This document shows positions 1 to 5,545 of a stretch of 7,848 nt of DNA, in pieces. A model generated the notes under the pieces. That model saw only the letters and a program-made list of their open reading frames with translations, made no database searches and was not told the origin of the DNA. Position 1 is the stretch's first letter; each line of letters opens with the position of its first letter. The position numbers were made by a program, and so were the translations under genes. The DNA comes from Pseudomonadota bacterium (GTDB lineage: Bacteria > Pseudomonadota > Gammaproteobacteria > Burkholderiales > Burkholderiaceae_B), in NCBI GenBank assembly GCA_023422555.1, contig JAFAGQ010000064.1, positions 1 through 7,848 on the forward strand, read 5' to 3'.

Positions 1-65
1 ATATAAACAGGATCATCGTCTGCAGTCCCCACTGGCCTGCGGAGAAAGGCTACAGGAGGATTGCC

Positions 66-527
66 ATGTTGAAAATCAGTGAAGTCTTGCGGGTCAAAGG
101 CAATATCCTTTATACCGCGACACCGGATCAAACCGTGGCCGAAGCCATCGCTACCATGAGCGAGCGGGATATCGGTTCACTTGTCATCATGGACCAGGGG
201 CAGCTCACAGGGATGCTTACCTTCCGTGAAATCATCCGTCATATGCATGATTCACCGGGTTCCACTGATAAAACCACGATCCGCAAAATCATGGATGATG
301 CGCCGGTCAGCGTCTCACCCAATACCGAAGCAGAAGAAGTTCGTCGCCTTATGCTGGAGCATCACGCGCGCTACGTGCCTGTGATGGACGGTCCGGTGCT
401 CATGGGTGTGATCTCTTTCTACGATATGGCCCGCGCCATGCTGGAAGCATCCAAGTTCGAAAACAAAATGCTCAAGGCCTACATCCGCGACTGGCCAAGT
501 GACGAAGAAGAAGAGAACAAGGAATAA
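66..527 (+). CDS. Two-CBS-domain protein
   Basis: This 153-residue soluble protein consists almost entirely of a tandem CBS pair (Bateman module). CBS 1 spans about residues 8-61 and contains the IGSLVIMD strand and the LTGMLTFREI segment. CBS 2 spans about 73-128 and contains KIMDDAPVSVSP and MGVISFYDMARAML. Such pairs usually bind adenine nucleotides (AMP, ATP, SAM or NADH) in the cleft between the domains and act as energy or redox sensors. No catalytic or DNA-binding domain is attached, so any partner must be a separate protein and the ligand cannot be read from the sequence. The C-terminus is a short acidic tail (residues 146-152 are mostly Asp/Glu). There is no signal peptide or membrane segment. 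The start is fixed by the best ribosome-binding site in the window, AGGAGGA at 54-60, five bases before the ATG. The gene stands alone on this strand and converges on the phosphoesterase gene 10 bp away. The family call is secure; the physiological role is unknown. Confidence 0.93.
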   Translation: MLKISEVLRVKGNILYTATPDQTVAEAIATMSERDIGSLVIMDQGQLTGMLTFREIIRHMHDSPGSTDKTTIRKIMDDAPVSVSPNTEAEEVRRLMLEHHARYVPVMDGPVLMGVISFYDMARAMLEASKFENKMLKAYIRDWPSDEEEENKE

Positions 528-549
528 AGACGACGTATCAGATCGTCTT
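527..549. terminator. Possible bidirectional terminator hairpin between convergent genes
   Basis: AAGACGA (527-533) and TCGTCTT (543-549) are perfect 7-bp complementary arms around a 9-base loop. They lie exactly where the CBS gene (stop 525-527) and the phosphoesterase gene (stop 538-540, inside the loop) converge. The position suits a shared terminator. The stem is short and only moderately G+C rich. The flanking T tracts are poor: TTCC and later CCTTTT on the plus side, CTTTATTCC on the minus side. It is therefore at best a weak intrinsic terminator. Confidence 0.35.
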
Positions 550-1344
550 CCACATATCCTTTTCTGCGCACAGAAAGCGATTGGGATGACCGGGGTCCTT
601 GGGTCTGTAGCTCCAGGTCGTAATATGGATTTTCTTTTCCGGATACAGATCCAGCACATTCATTGAATTCGGGATATGGCGCCGCACTCGCAATGAGGTC
701 GTGGTGCCGCCCTGCACGACCAGTAACGGATTGGGCAGTTCCGGATAGCTTTTGTTCAGCGGGTAGACATAAGGCACGTGGATATGCCCGCCCAGAATCA
801 GGTCCACGCCCGCCTGCGACCATGCATGAATGGCCGCTTCATGATTTTCTACCACTTGATCTTCGTCCGCTGCCTCCAGGACATGGAACGGATGATGCGC
901 CACCACAATCACGCCCTTTCCGGCAGGATTGTCGCGGGCCAGCGCCTCTACACGCCGAATCTGGGCATCGGTGACGATGCCTCGCTTATGTCGAAATGGC
1001 GTGGTCGTATTCACACCTACCACCAGCGCCTTTTCGGTCTCAAATACCGGTTCCACTTCCTTGTGCAAATACCGGCGGTACCGTCCATACGGGTTGAGAA
1101 ACCGCTCCCATAAGGCAAACAACGGAATGTCGTGATTGCCGGGAATACACAGCACCGGTGCCGGCAGGGTTCGCAGATACGCATTTGCGGCGACAAATTC
1201 ACTGCGTTTGGCACGCTGCGTGATATCGCCGGAGACAATGCACAATGCCGGTGACAACTCCCGGACCGTGTGAACCAGTGCATTGAGCACACTGGAATTG
1301 ACTGTGCCAAAGTGAACGTCCGACAGGTGGATAATTCGATACAT
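538..1344 (-). CDS. Class III metallophosphoesterase (calcineurin-like, CpdA-type)
   Basis: This 268-residue cytoplasmic phosphoesterase has the full set of calcineurin-like metal-binding motifs in order: D9 and H11 (LSDVHFG), D40 (SGDIT), N70 and H71 (PGNHD), H150 (VAHHP), and H187 and H189 (GGHIH). These residues normally hold a dinuclear metal centre that hydrolyses phosphomono- or diesters. The length and motif spacing resemble CpdA, the 3',5'-cAMP phosphodiesterase (about 275 residues in E. coli). The same fold also includes UDP-sugar hydrolases and phospholipid phosphatases, so cAMP as substrate is only a possibility. It is the last gene of a three-gene minus-strand operon. Its ATG lies 8 bp after the lipid-kinase-like gene, and its probable ribosome-binding site (AGGA, 1357-1360) sits in the end of that gene with a rather long 12-base spacer. 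That spacing suggests some translational coupling. There is no signal peptide. The enzyme class is secure; the substrate is not. Confidence 0.92.
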   Translation of the reverse strand: MYRIIHLSDVHFGTVNSSVLNALVHTVRELSPALCIVSGDITQRAKRSEFVAANAYLRTLPAPVLCIPGNHDIPLFALWERFLNPYGRYRRYLHKEVEPVFETEKALVVGVNTTTPFRHKRGIVTDAQIRRVEALARDNPAGKGVIVVAHHPFHVLEAADEDQVVENHEAAIHAWSQAGVDLILGGHIHVPYVYPLNKSYPELPNPLLVVQGGTTTSLRVRRHIPNSMNVLDLYPEKKIHITTWSYRPKDPGHPNRFLCAEKDMWKTI

Positions 1345-1352
1345 ACGCGAGC

Positions 1353-2384
1353 TTATTCCTGTGATTCACGTGCTGCCACCGAGGCTGGCAACAGCACCTT
1401 GAGCAGGTCCTTGTTTGCCTTGACGGTAAAGGGCGCTTTCAGTGTATGCACCTCGCCATCCATGGCCACATCTATGGTTCGGCTGCCTTTCTTTTTATCA
1501 ATGTCCAGCGTTTCGAACGGGAAGCTGATGATCTGCCTGTCTTCATTCAGGCGCTTGAAAATCAGCTTGAGAGTCAAAAGCAGCATGCGTTTTCGACTGG
1601 ACGGTTTGAGTACGATGCCATACAGATAGCCTTGCCCCATTTTTTCGTCATACTGAACGCCCGCCTGTTCTGCCTGCAAGGTGTTATTACAAGCCATGAA
1701 GCTTACTGTCCTGACGACCTGACGCCCATCGCCCTTGTTGAACTGTAGCGTATATGAACGCCCATATTTCATAATGGTGGAGAATGCGGCAAAGATCGCC
1801 ACGAAACGCCGTCGGCCGAACTGGTTCTTCCATTGTTCGCGGTCGGCGAGCAATTGTGAGTAAAGGCCCAGGGTCGCATTTACGATAAAGTGCACGCCAC
1901 CAATTTCGCCCGTCTGAACCGGGCGGATCTCGCCGTCCAGCAGATCGCGCAAAGCCACGTCTGTATCCAGTGACAGCCCATGATCGCGGGCAAACATATT
2001 GAAGGTACCGAAAGGCACAATGGCCATCGGAAACTGTTCCCGAATGGCATGATTGGCCATGGCACTGATGGTGCCATCACCTCCGGCAACAACCAGAACC
2101 GCGTCATGTTTTTTCACCAGCGCCACGGCCTCTTTCTGTTTTTCTTCGTGGCTGTCTTCCGGATAAATGCAGACAACGTGGTATTCGTGTCCCTGCATGG
2201 CGGTTTCGATTTTGGCCAGAAAGGCTTCCGTGTCCTGATTGCCGGAACCCGAATTGGTAATGAAAACAAAGCGCCTCTGCGCCTGGCCACGGGGCGCTTC
2301 CCCGGACCCACTGCTTTGCAGATCGCCCGTCACGCTGCCTGCCGTTGACTGCGCGTCGGCCTGCTCCTGATTATTCTGACTCAT
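1353..2384 (-). CDS. Diacylglycerol kinase family protein (DAGK/LCB5 catalytic domain)
   Basis: This 343-residue protein has the fold of diacylglycerol and sphingosine kinases, which phosphorylate lipid hydroxyls with ATP. Visible motifs are NSGSGN (44-49, nucleotide-side loop), the hallmark GGDGT (101-105), PFGTFNMFARDHGL (124-137, equivalent to the family's PLGTxNxFA segment) and MDGE (308-311) in the C-terminal beta domain. The 124-137 segment resembles a subfamily carrying PLGTLNHFAKDLG, whose substrate I do not know. Residues 1-38 are a hydrophilic, low-complexity Gln/Ser/Gly-rich tail of unclear role. No transmembrane helix is seen, so membrane contact would be peripheral. The reading frame stays open upstream to 2606, but that part runs through the dehydrogenase gene. 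The ATG at 2384 is chosen because AGAGGA (2391-2396) lies six bases before it. The gap to the upstream dehydrogenase is 11 bp and to the downstream phosphoesterase 8 bp. The fold assignment is strong, but the lipid substrate is unproven. Confidence 0.9.
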   Translation of the reverse strand: MSQNNQEQADAQSTAGSVTGDLQSSGSGEAPRGQAQRRFVFITNSGSGNQDTEAFLAKIETAMQGHEYHVVCIYPEDSHEEKQKEAVALVKKHDAVLVVAGGDGTISAMANHAIREQFPMAIVPFGTFNMFARDHGLSLDTDVALRDLLDGEIRPVQTGEIGGVHFIVNATLGLYSQLLADREQWKNQFGRRRFVAIFAAFSTIMKYGRSYTLQFNKGDGRQVVRTVSFMACNNTLQAEQAGVQYDEKMGQGYLYGIVLKPSSRKRMLLLTLKLIFKRLNEDRQIISFPFETLDIDKKKGSRTIDVAMDGEVHTLKAPFTVKANKDLLKVLLPASVAARESQE

Positions 2385-2390
2385 TGAAAT

Positions 2391-2396
2391 TCCTCT
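2391..2396 (-). promoter_or_regulatory. Ribosome-binding site that sets the start of the lipid-kinase-like gene
   Basis: Read on the minus strand, AGAGGA is followed by a six-base spacer and ATG at 2384. It touches the dehydrogenase stop codon (2396-2398), so ribosomes finishing that gene are well placed to start the next one. The site favours the 343-residue product over a form extended into the dehydrogenase gene. Confidence 0.7.
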
Positions 2397-3454
2397 CAGG
2401 GCGTCAATACTGCCCTGCCTATGACTTTGCCGGCGTGAAGCGCCATCAATGTCTGATCCGCCTCTTGCAGCGGGTGCGTTGTGACTGGAATCGGACGGAT
2501 ACCGCCCTTTCGGACCAGCTTCATCAATTCCTGCAATTCTCCCAGGTTGCCCACATAGGACCCCTGTACCGTCGCGGCCTTCAGCGGAAAAAGCGCCAGC
2601 GACCATTCGCTCTGGCCACCAAACAGGCCAACCACCACCAGTTTGCCACCCTTGACCAGCAGATTGAATGCCTGGGTTGCCGTCGCCGGCGCACCAACGT
2701 AATCAATCACAGACAGGATGTTTTTTGTGCCCGCGGCTTCCTGAATGTCACTGATCAGGGTCGGGCTGTTGCCATCCACCGCGGCCAGGGCTCCCGCCTG
2801 CATGGCGGCCTCACGCTTGGCCGGATCAATATCCACCACAATAGCGCCTTTGCCATCCATCGCATGCAGCCATTGCAGGCACATCAATCCCAGACCACCC
2901 GCGCCGAAAATCACTATCGGTTCATTGCGCAGCACGTCCGGTTCAAATTTCTTCAGCGCTGAATAGGTAGTGAGGCCCGAGCAGGCATAAGGCGCCGCCT
3001 GAACGGGATCCATATCACCAATATCCACCAGATAACGCGGATGGGGCACCAGAATCTGTGTAGCGTAGCCGCCGTGGCGATGAATACCCAGACAAGCCGG
3101 GCTGGTGCACAGATTTTCTTCCCCGCGTTGGCAAACGGCGCAGGTGCCGCAGCCAATCCAGGGATAAATCAGGTAATTCCTGCCGATTTCCAGCTCACCG
3201 GCATCCGGGCCCACTGCGCGAACTGCGCCGACCGTCTCGTGTCCGGGCGTCAGGGGCAATTCGACGCCCCGGTCTTTCAGCTGCAATCGCCTGCCCTGCC
3301 CAAGGTCATAACCGCCCTCCCACAGATGCAGATCGCTGTGGCATACCCCTGCCGCTTTGACATCCAGAAGAACCTCGGTCCCCCGGGGAACCGGCACCTC
3401 TCTTTCCAGCATTTGCAATGGGGCTTTGAAACCGGTAATGCAGAAACACTTCAT
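2396..3454 (-). CDS. Zinc-dependent medium-chain alcohol dehydrogenase
   Basis: This 352-residue cytoplasmic oxidoreductase belongs to the medium-chain dehydrogenase/reductase superfamily and interconverts alcohols with aldehydes or ketones. The N-terminal GroES-like domain carries the expected catalytic zinc ligands: C38 (GVCHSD), H72 with E73 (GHE) and C158 (YACSG). The structural-zinc lobe has all four cysteines: C102, C105, C108 and C116. The Rossmann domain shows GAGGLG at 184-189, followed by an acidic residue at the end of the next strand (D208 in VVDID). That pattern points to NAD(H) rather than NADP(H). The length is typical of bacterial tetrameric enzymes. The start has AGGAG (3465-3469) ten bases upstream of ATG. 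It is the first gene of the operon with the lipid-kinase-like and phosphoesterase genes. The alcohol substrate cannot be deduced, and nothing here ties it to a catabolic pathway. Confidence 0.93.
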   Translation of the reverse strand: MKCFCITGFKAPLQMLEREVPVPRGTEVLLDVKAAGVCHSDLHLWEGGYDLGQGRRLQLKDRGVELPLTPGHETVGAVRAVGPDAGELEIGRNYLIYPWIGCGTCAVCQRGEENLCTSPACLGIHRHGGYATQILVPHPRYLVDIGDMDPVQAAPYACSGLTTYSALKKFEPDVLRNEPIVIFGAGGLGLMCLQWLHAMDGKGAIVVDIDPAKREAAMQAGALAAVDGNSPTLISDIQEAAGTKNILSVIDYVGAPATATQAFNLLVKGGKLVVVGLFGGQSEWSLALFPLKAATVQGSYVGNLGELQELMKLVRKGGIRPIPVTTHPLQEADQTLMALHAGKVIGRAVLTP

Positions 3455-3813
3455 GGATTTTCCACTCCTGTATGGTCTGTATGGCGGTCTGCCGGTTTGA
3501 CCATGTGTTGCATGACAATCAACCCGGATCGGGAATGAATATTGTATATGAGCCTTCGATCGGGCTGCAGCAAAGTATCCGAGCGGAACAATTCAAATGT
3601 CATTGAGGGAATATAGACATAAGTAATTGATATTTCACACCAGTGGCGCGATGACCTAGACTGCCAGGTAGAGGAATATGCTCCGGCTCGATCGCCTCGT
3701 CTTTACTGGCTGGGATTTTTCTCTTTATCCGCGCAACTGTCCGCATCTCGTCCCTGACGGCAAAGCGCGGTATACCCAGAAAGCCGTACAGAATTGATAA
3801 TAAGGAAAAATTG
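3455..3813. other. Intergenic region between two divergent genes, no convincing gene
   Basis: This stretch of about 360 bp separates the divergently transcribed dehydrogenase operon and the small membrane-protein gene, so it should hold both promoters. The part around 3536-3640 is more A+T rich than the flanking genes. On the minus strand, a TATACA (3548-3543) preceded by TTGCTG (3573-3568) is a possible promoter for the dehydrogenase operon. However, the 19-base spacer is long and the -35 match is poor. I found no convincing promoter for the plus-strand gene. A near-palindrome, CCCGGATCGGG, lies around 3523-3533, but no known operator is recognised. A 39-codon ORF at 3678-3797 is listed separately. 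There is no RNA gene or repeat I can support. Confidence 0.5.
3678..3797 (+). CDS. Doubtful 39-codon ORF ahead of the small membrane-protein gene
   Basis: An ATG at 3678 opens a 39-residue frame ending in tandem stops (TGA at 3795-3797, then TAA), 16 bases before the ATG of the next gene. The predicted peptide is basic and mixed in composition, with one Cys (residue 21), and shows no domain, signal peptide or attenuator-like run of a single amino acid. An in-frame TAG at 3669-3671 rules out a longer form. GAGG (3671-3674) is only three bases from the ATG, too close to be a good ribosome-binding site. It could be a small leader ORF coupled to the downstream gene, but chance is at least as likely. 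Confidence 0.2.
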   Translation: MLRLDRLVFTGWDFSLYPRNCPHLVPDGKARYTQKAVQN

Positions 3814-4101
3814 ATGAAACCAGATCCGAAGTGGTCGTTTGTACTTACGGTACTGCTTTTTGCAGGCCTGATGATCGGTCTGTCGCTGTCAGTTTTGAAC
3901 GATTTGATGTCCGGCACCGCCGAGCTTGGCGGGCGGCAGATCTTTGTGATGAGCATGCACGTCATCTGGCTGGTATTGTGGTCCGTCGCAACCGTACTGG
4001 CGCTGAAATTTGCCTTTCGTCCCAGGAAGCAATCACAAAATACAAAAGTGCTGCCTAGGACTTCTGCTCAGGCCCGAAATCCAGCGACCTCTGAATATTG
4101 A
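3814..4101 (+). CDS. Small predicted two-helix membrane protein, function unknown
   Basis: I do not recognise this 95-residue protein. It has two clear hydrophobic segments, about residues 8-28 (rich in Leu, Val and Gly) and 43-67 (starting near IFVMSMHVIW). A short polar turn with D30 and E37 joins them. Positive charges at the N-terminus (K2, K6) and just after helix 2 (R69, R71, K72) predict an inner-membrane hairpin with both ends in the cytoplasm. The last 25 residues are polar and low in complexity. AAGGA (3802-3806) lies seven bases before ATG 3814, which supports this start over a TTG at 3811. The final 47 bp (last 15 codons and stop) run opposite the end of the ferredoxin gene. The good ribosome-binding site and clean hairpin make a real gene likely, though no function can be inferred. 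Confidence 0.65.
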   Translation: MKPDPKWSFVLTVLLFAGLMIGLSLSVLNDLMSGTAELGGRQIFVMSMHVIWLVLWSVATVLALKFAFRPRKQSQNTKVLPRTSAQARNPATSEY

Positions 4102-4387
4102 ATTCTTCTCCGAGTGACGGCTGATCTGTAGAAGGCAGCAGCCGCGCTTCTATTTGCAGCGCACCCGTGGGTACGCAGCAGCACGGCAGGATCTCATCTT
4201 TGGCAATAAAGGCCAGCGGCTCGGTCAGATATCTGACGGATCCGGAGACCAGATGCGTGCGGCACGAACCGCAATAACCCGCACGGCACTGGTACTCCAC
4301 TTCGTGGTTGGTTCGTTCCAACCCCTCCAGCAGCGTTTCTCCCTCCAGCAGTTCAAACCTGCTGTCGGTCGTTACGACAGATGTCAT
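4055..4387 (-). CDS. yfaE: YfaE-type 2Fe-2S ferredoxin that services class Ia ribonucleotide reductase
   Basis: This 110-residue plant-type [2Fe-2S] ferredoxin has the cluster-binding pattern C34-x4-C39-x2-C42 (YQC...GYCGSC). The fourth ligand lies in a triple cysteine at 69-71 (ILPCCC), most likely C69. The core closely resembles E. coli YfaE as I remember it, including EYQCR, GYCGSCRT, EPLAFI and EILPCCC. YfaE is known to reduce the NrdB iron centre during maintenance of the diferric-tyrosyl radical, and the position directly after nrdB fits that role. Its ATG overlaps the nrdB stop in an ATGA junction. No ribosome-binding site of its own is visible, so translation is probably coupled to nrdB. 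The E. coli protein ends at about 84 residues, whereas this one continues for about 27 more after the last core strand. That tail is polar and unlike any domain I know. Its final codons overlap the convergent membrane-protein gene. Confidence 0.92.
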   Translation of the reverse strand: MTSVVTTDSRFELLEGETLLEGLERTNHEVEYQCRAGYCGSCRTHLVSGSVRYLTEPLAFIAKDEILPCCCVPTGALQIEARLLPSTDQPSLGEEFNIQRSLDFGPEQKS

Positions 4388-5517
4388 AGTTCGAAATGCT
4401 GCAGATCGTCAGTGTTCATTTGCGAATCAATCTGTCCGATCAGGTAAGAGCTGATTTCCACTTCCTGCGGCGCCACCTGCACATTGTCTGAAGACAGCCA
4501 TGCGTTAATCCATGGGATCGGATTCTGGCGCACGCCTGAAAAGGCAGCCGGCAGTCCGACGGCCTGCATGCGCAGATTGGTAATGTATTCGACATACTGG
4601 CACAGAATGTCTTTATTCAGGCCAATCATGGAGCCTCCCTTGAAGAGATATTCGGCCCATTCTTTTTCCTGCTGTGCAGCCTGTTTGAACAGATCAAAAC
4701 ACTGATCATGGGTTTCACGGGCGATCTCTGCCATCTCGGGATCGTCGGAGCCGCTGCGCAGAATATTGAGCATATGCTGCGTACCGGTCAGATGCAGGGC
4801 TTCGTCACGTGCAATCAGCTTGATGATCTTCGCATTGCCTTCCATCAGCTCGCGTTCTGCAAAGGCAAATGAGCAGGCAAAACTGACATAAAAGCGGATG
4901 GCTTCCAGTACGTTGACCACCATCAGGCACAGATAAAGTTTCTTTTTAAGTTCACGCAGCGAAATCACGACCTCTTTGCCTGCCAGCATATGCGTGCCTT
5001 CACCAAACTGGTTATACAGCTGGGTGTAGGAGATCACGTCATCATAGAAAAAGGCAATGTCGCGTGCGCGCTTCAGGATGTACTCATTGGCCACAATATC
5101 GTCAAACACCAGTGAGGGATTGTTAACGATATTACGGATGATATGCGTATACGAACGCGAGTGGATAGTCTCTGAAAATGACCAGGTCTCGATCCAGGTT
5201 TCCAGTTCAGGAATGGAAACCAGCGGCAGCAAGGCCACGTTGGGACTGCGACCCTGAATGGAGTCGAGCAGCGTCTGGTATTTCAGATTGCTGATAAAAA
5301 TATGCTTTTCGTGTTCAGGCAGTGACTGATAGTCGATACGATCCTGTGAAACATCGACCTCTTCGGGCCGCCAGAAAAATGACAGCTGCTTCTCGATGAG
5401 CTTTTCAAAGATTTCGTACTTCTGCTGATCGTAGCGAGCCACGTTGACCGACTGCCCAAAAAACATGGGCTCTTTCATCTGGTCGTTCGGTACCTGACAA
5501 AATGTGCTGTATGACAT
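4384..5517 (-). CDS. nrdB: Class Ia ribonucleotide reductase, beta subunit (radical-generating)
   Basis: NrdB is the R2 subunit. It holds a diiron centre and a stable tyrosyl radical that starts catalysis in NrdA. All six iron ligands are present at the E. coli positions (numbered with Met 1): D85, E116, H119, E205, E239 and H242. The radical tyrosine Y123 (HSRSYTH) and the transfer residues W49 and D238 are also present. The C-terminal transfer tyrosine is Y358 (EISSYLIGQ), one position later than in E. coli because the protein is 377 rather than 376 residues long. The C-terminal peptide that docks on NrdA ends in TDDLQHFEL, close to the E. coli ending. The least conserved stretch versus E. 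coli is about residues 148-185. The start lies 28 bp after nrdA, with AAGAGAG-type purines (5521-5528) just upstream. The last codon and stop overlap the ferredoxin ATG. The intact radical tyrosine rules out the tyrosine-less class Ic type. Confidence 0.98.
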   Translation of the reverse strand: MSYSTFCQVPNDQMKEPMFFGQSVNVARYDQQKYEIFEKLIEKQLSFFWRPEEVDVSQDRIDYQSLPEHEKHIFISNLKYQTLLDSIQGRSPNVALLPLVSIPELETWIETWSFSETIHSRSYTHIIRNIVNNPSLVFDDIVANEYILKRARDIAFFYDDVISYTQLYNQFGEGTHMLAGKEVVISLRELKKKLYLCLMVVNVLEAIRFYVSFACSFAFAERELMEGNAKIIKLIARDEALHLTGTQHMLNILRSGSDDPEMAEIARETHDQCFDLFKQAAQQEKEWAEYLFKGGSMIGLNKDILCQYVEYITNLRMQAVGLPAAFSGVRQNPIPWINAWLSSDNVQVAPQEVEISSYLIGQIDSQMNTDDLQHFEL

Positions 5518-5545
5518 TATTCTCTCTTATTCCAAAACGGGCTGA

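Noticed and set aside
2..7. TATAAA at the left edge as a -10 promoter element for the CBS gene
   Set aside because: Any -35 element would lie outside the window, so the match cannot be told from chance.
35..56. Weak hairpins in the leader of the CBS gene that might mask the ribosome-binding site
   Set aside because: The complementary arms are only four bases long, and no riboswitch or known RNA element is recognisable.
2385..2606. N-terminal extension of the lipid-kinase-like protein to a start at 2606
   Set aside because: The extra residues overlap the dehydrogenase coding sequence and match nothing in the family. The ATG at 2384 has a well-placed AGAGGA.
2345..2962. Plus-strand open frame of about 205 codons opposite the dehydrogenase gene
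   Set aside because: It is antisense to an intact dehydrogenase with all zinc ligands. It has no good ribosome-binding site, and its composition is that of a shadow frame.
3811..3813. TTG at 3811 as start of the small membrane protein
   Set aside because: The ATG directly after it is the stronger codon, and its spacing to AAGGA (seven bases) is better.
3600..3965. Minus-strand open frame of about 121 codons across the gap and the small membrane-protein gene
   Set aside because: It runs opposite the better supported plus-strand gene, shows no domain and has no clear ribosome-binding site at its start.
4053..4074. GCCT/AGGC inverted repeat near the ferredoxin stop as a terminator
   Set aside because: The stem is four base pairs with a 14-base loop and no T tract, which is too weak to call.
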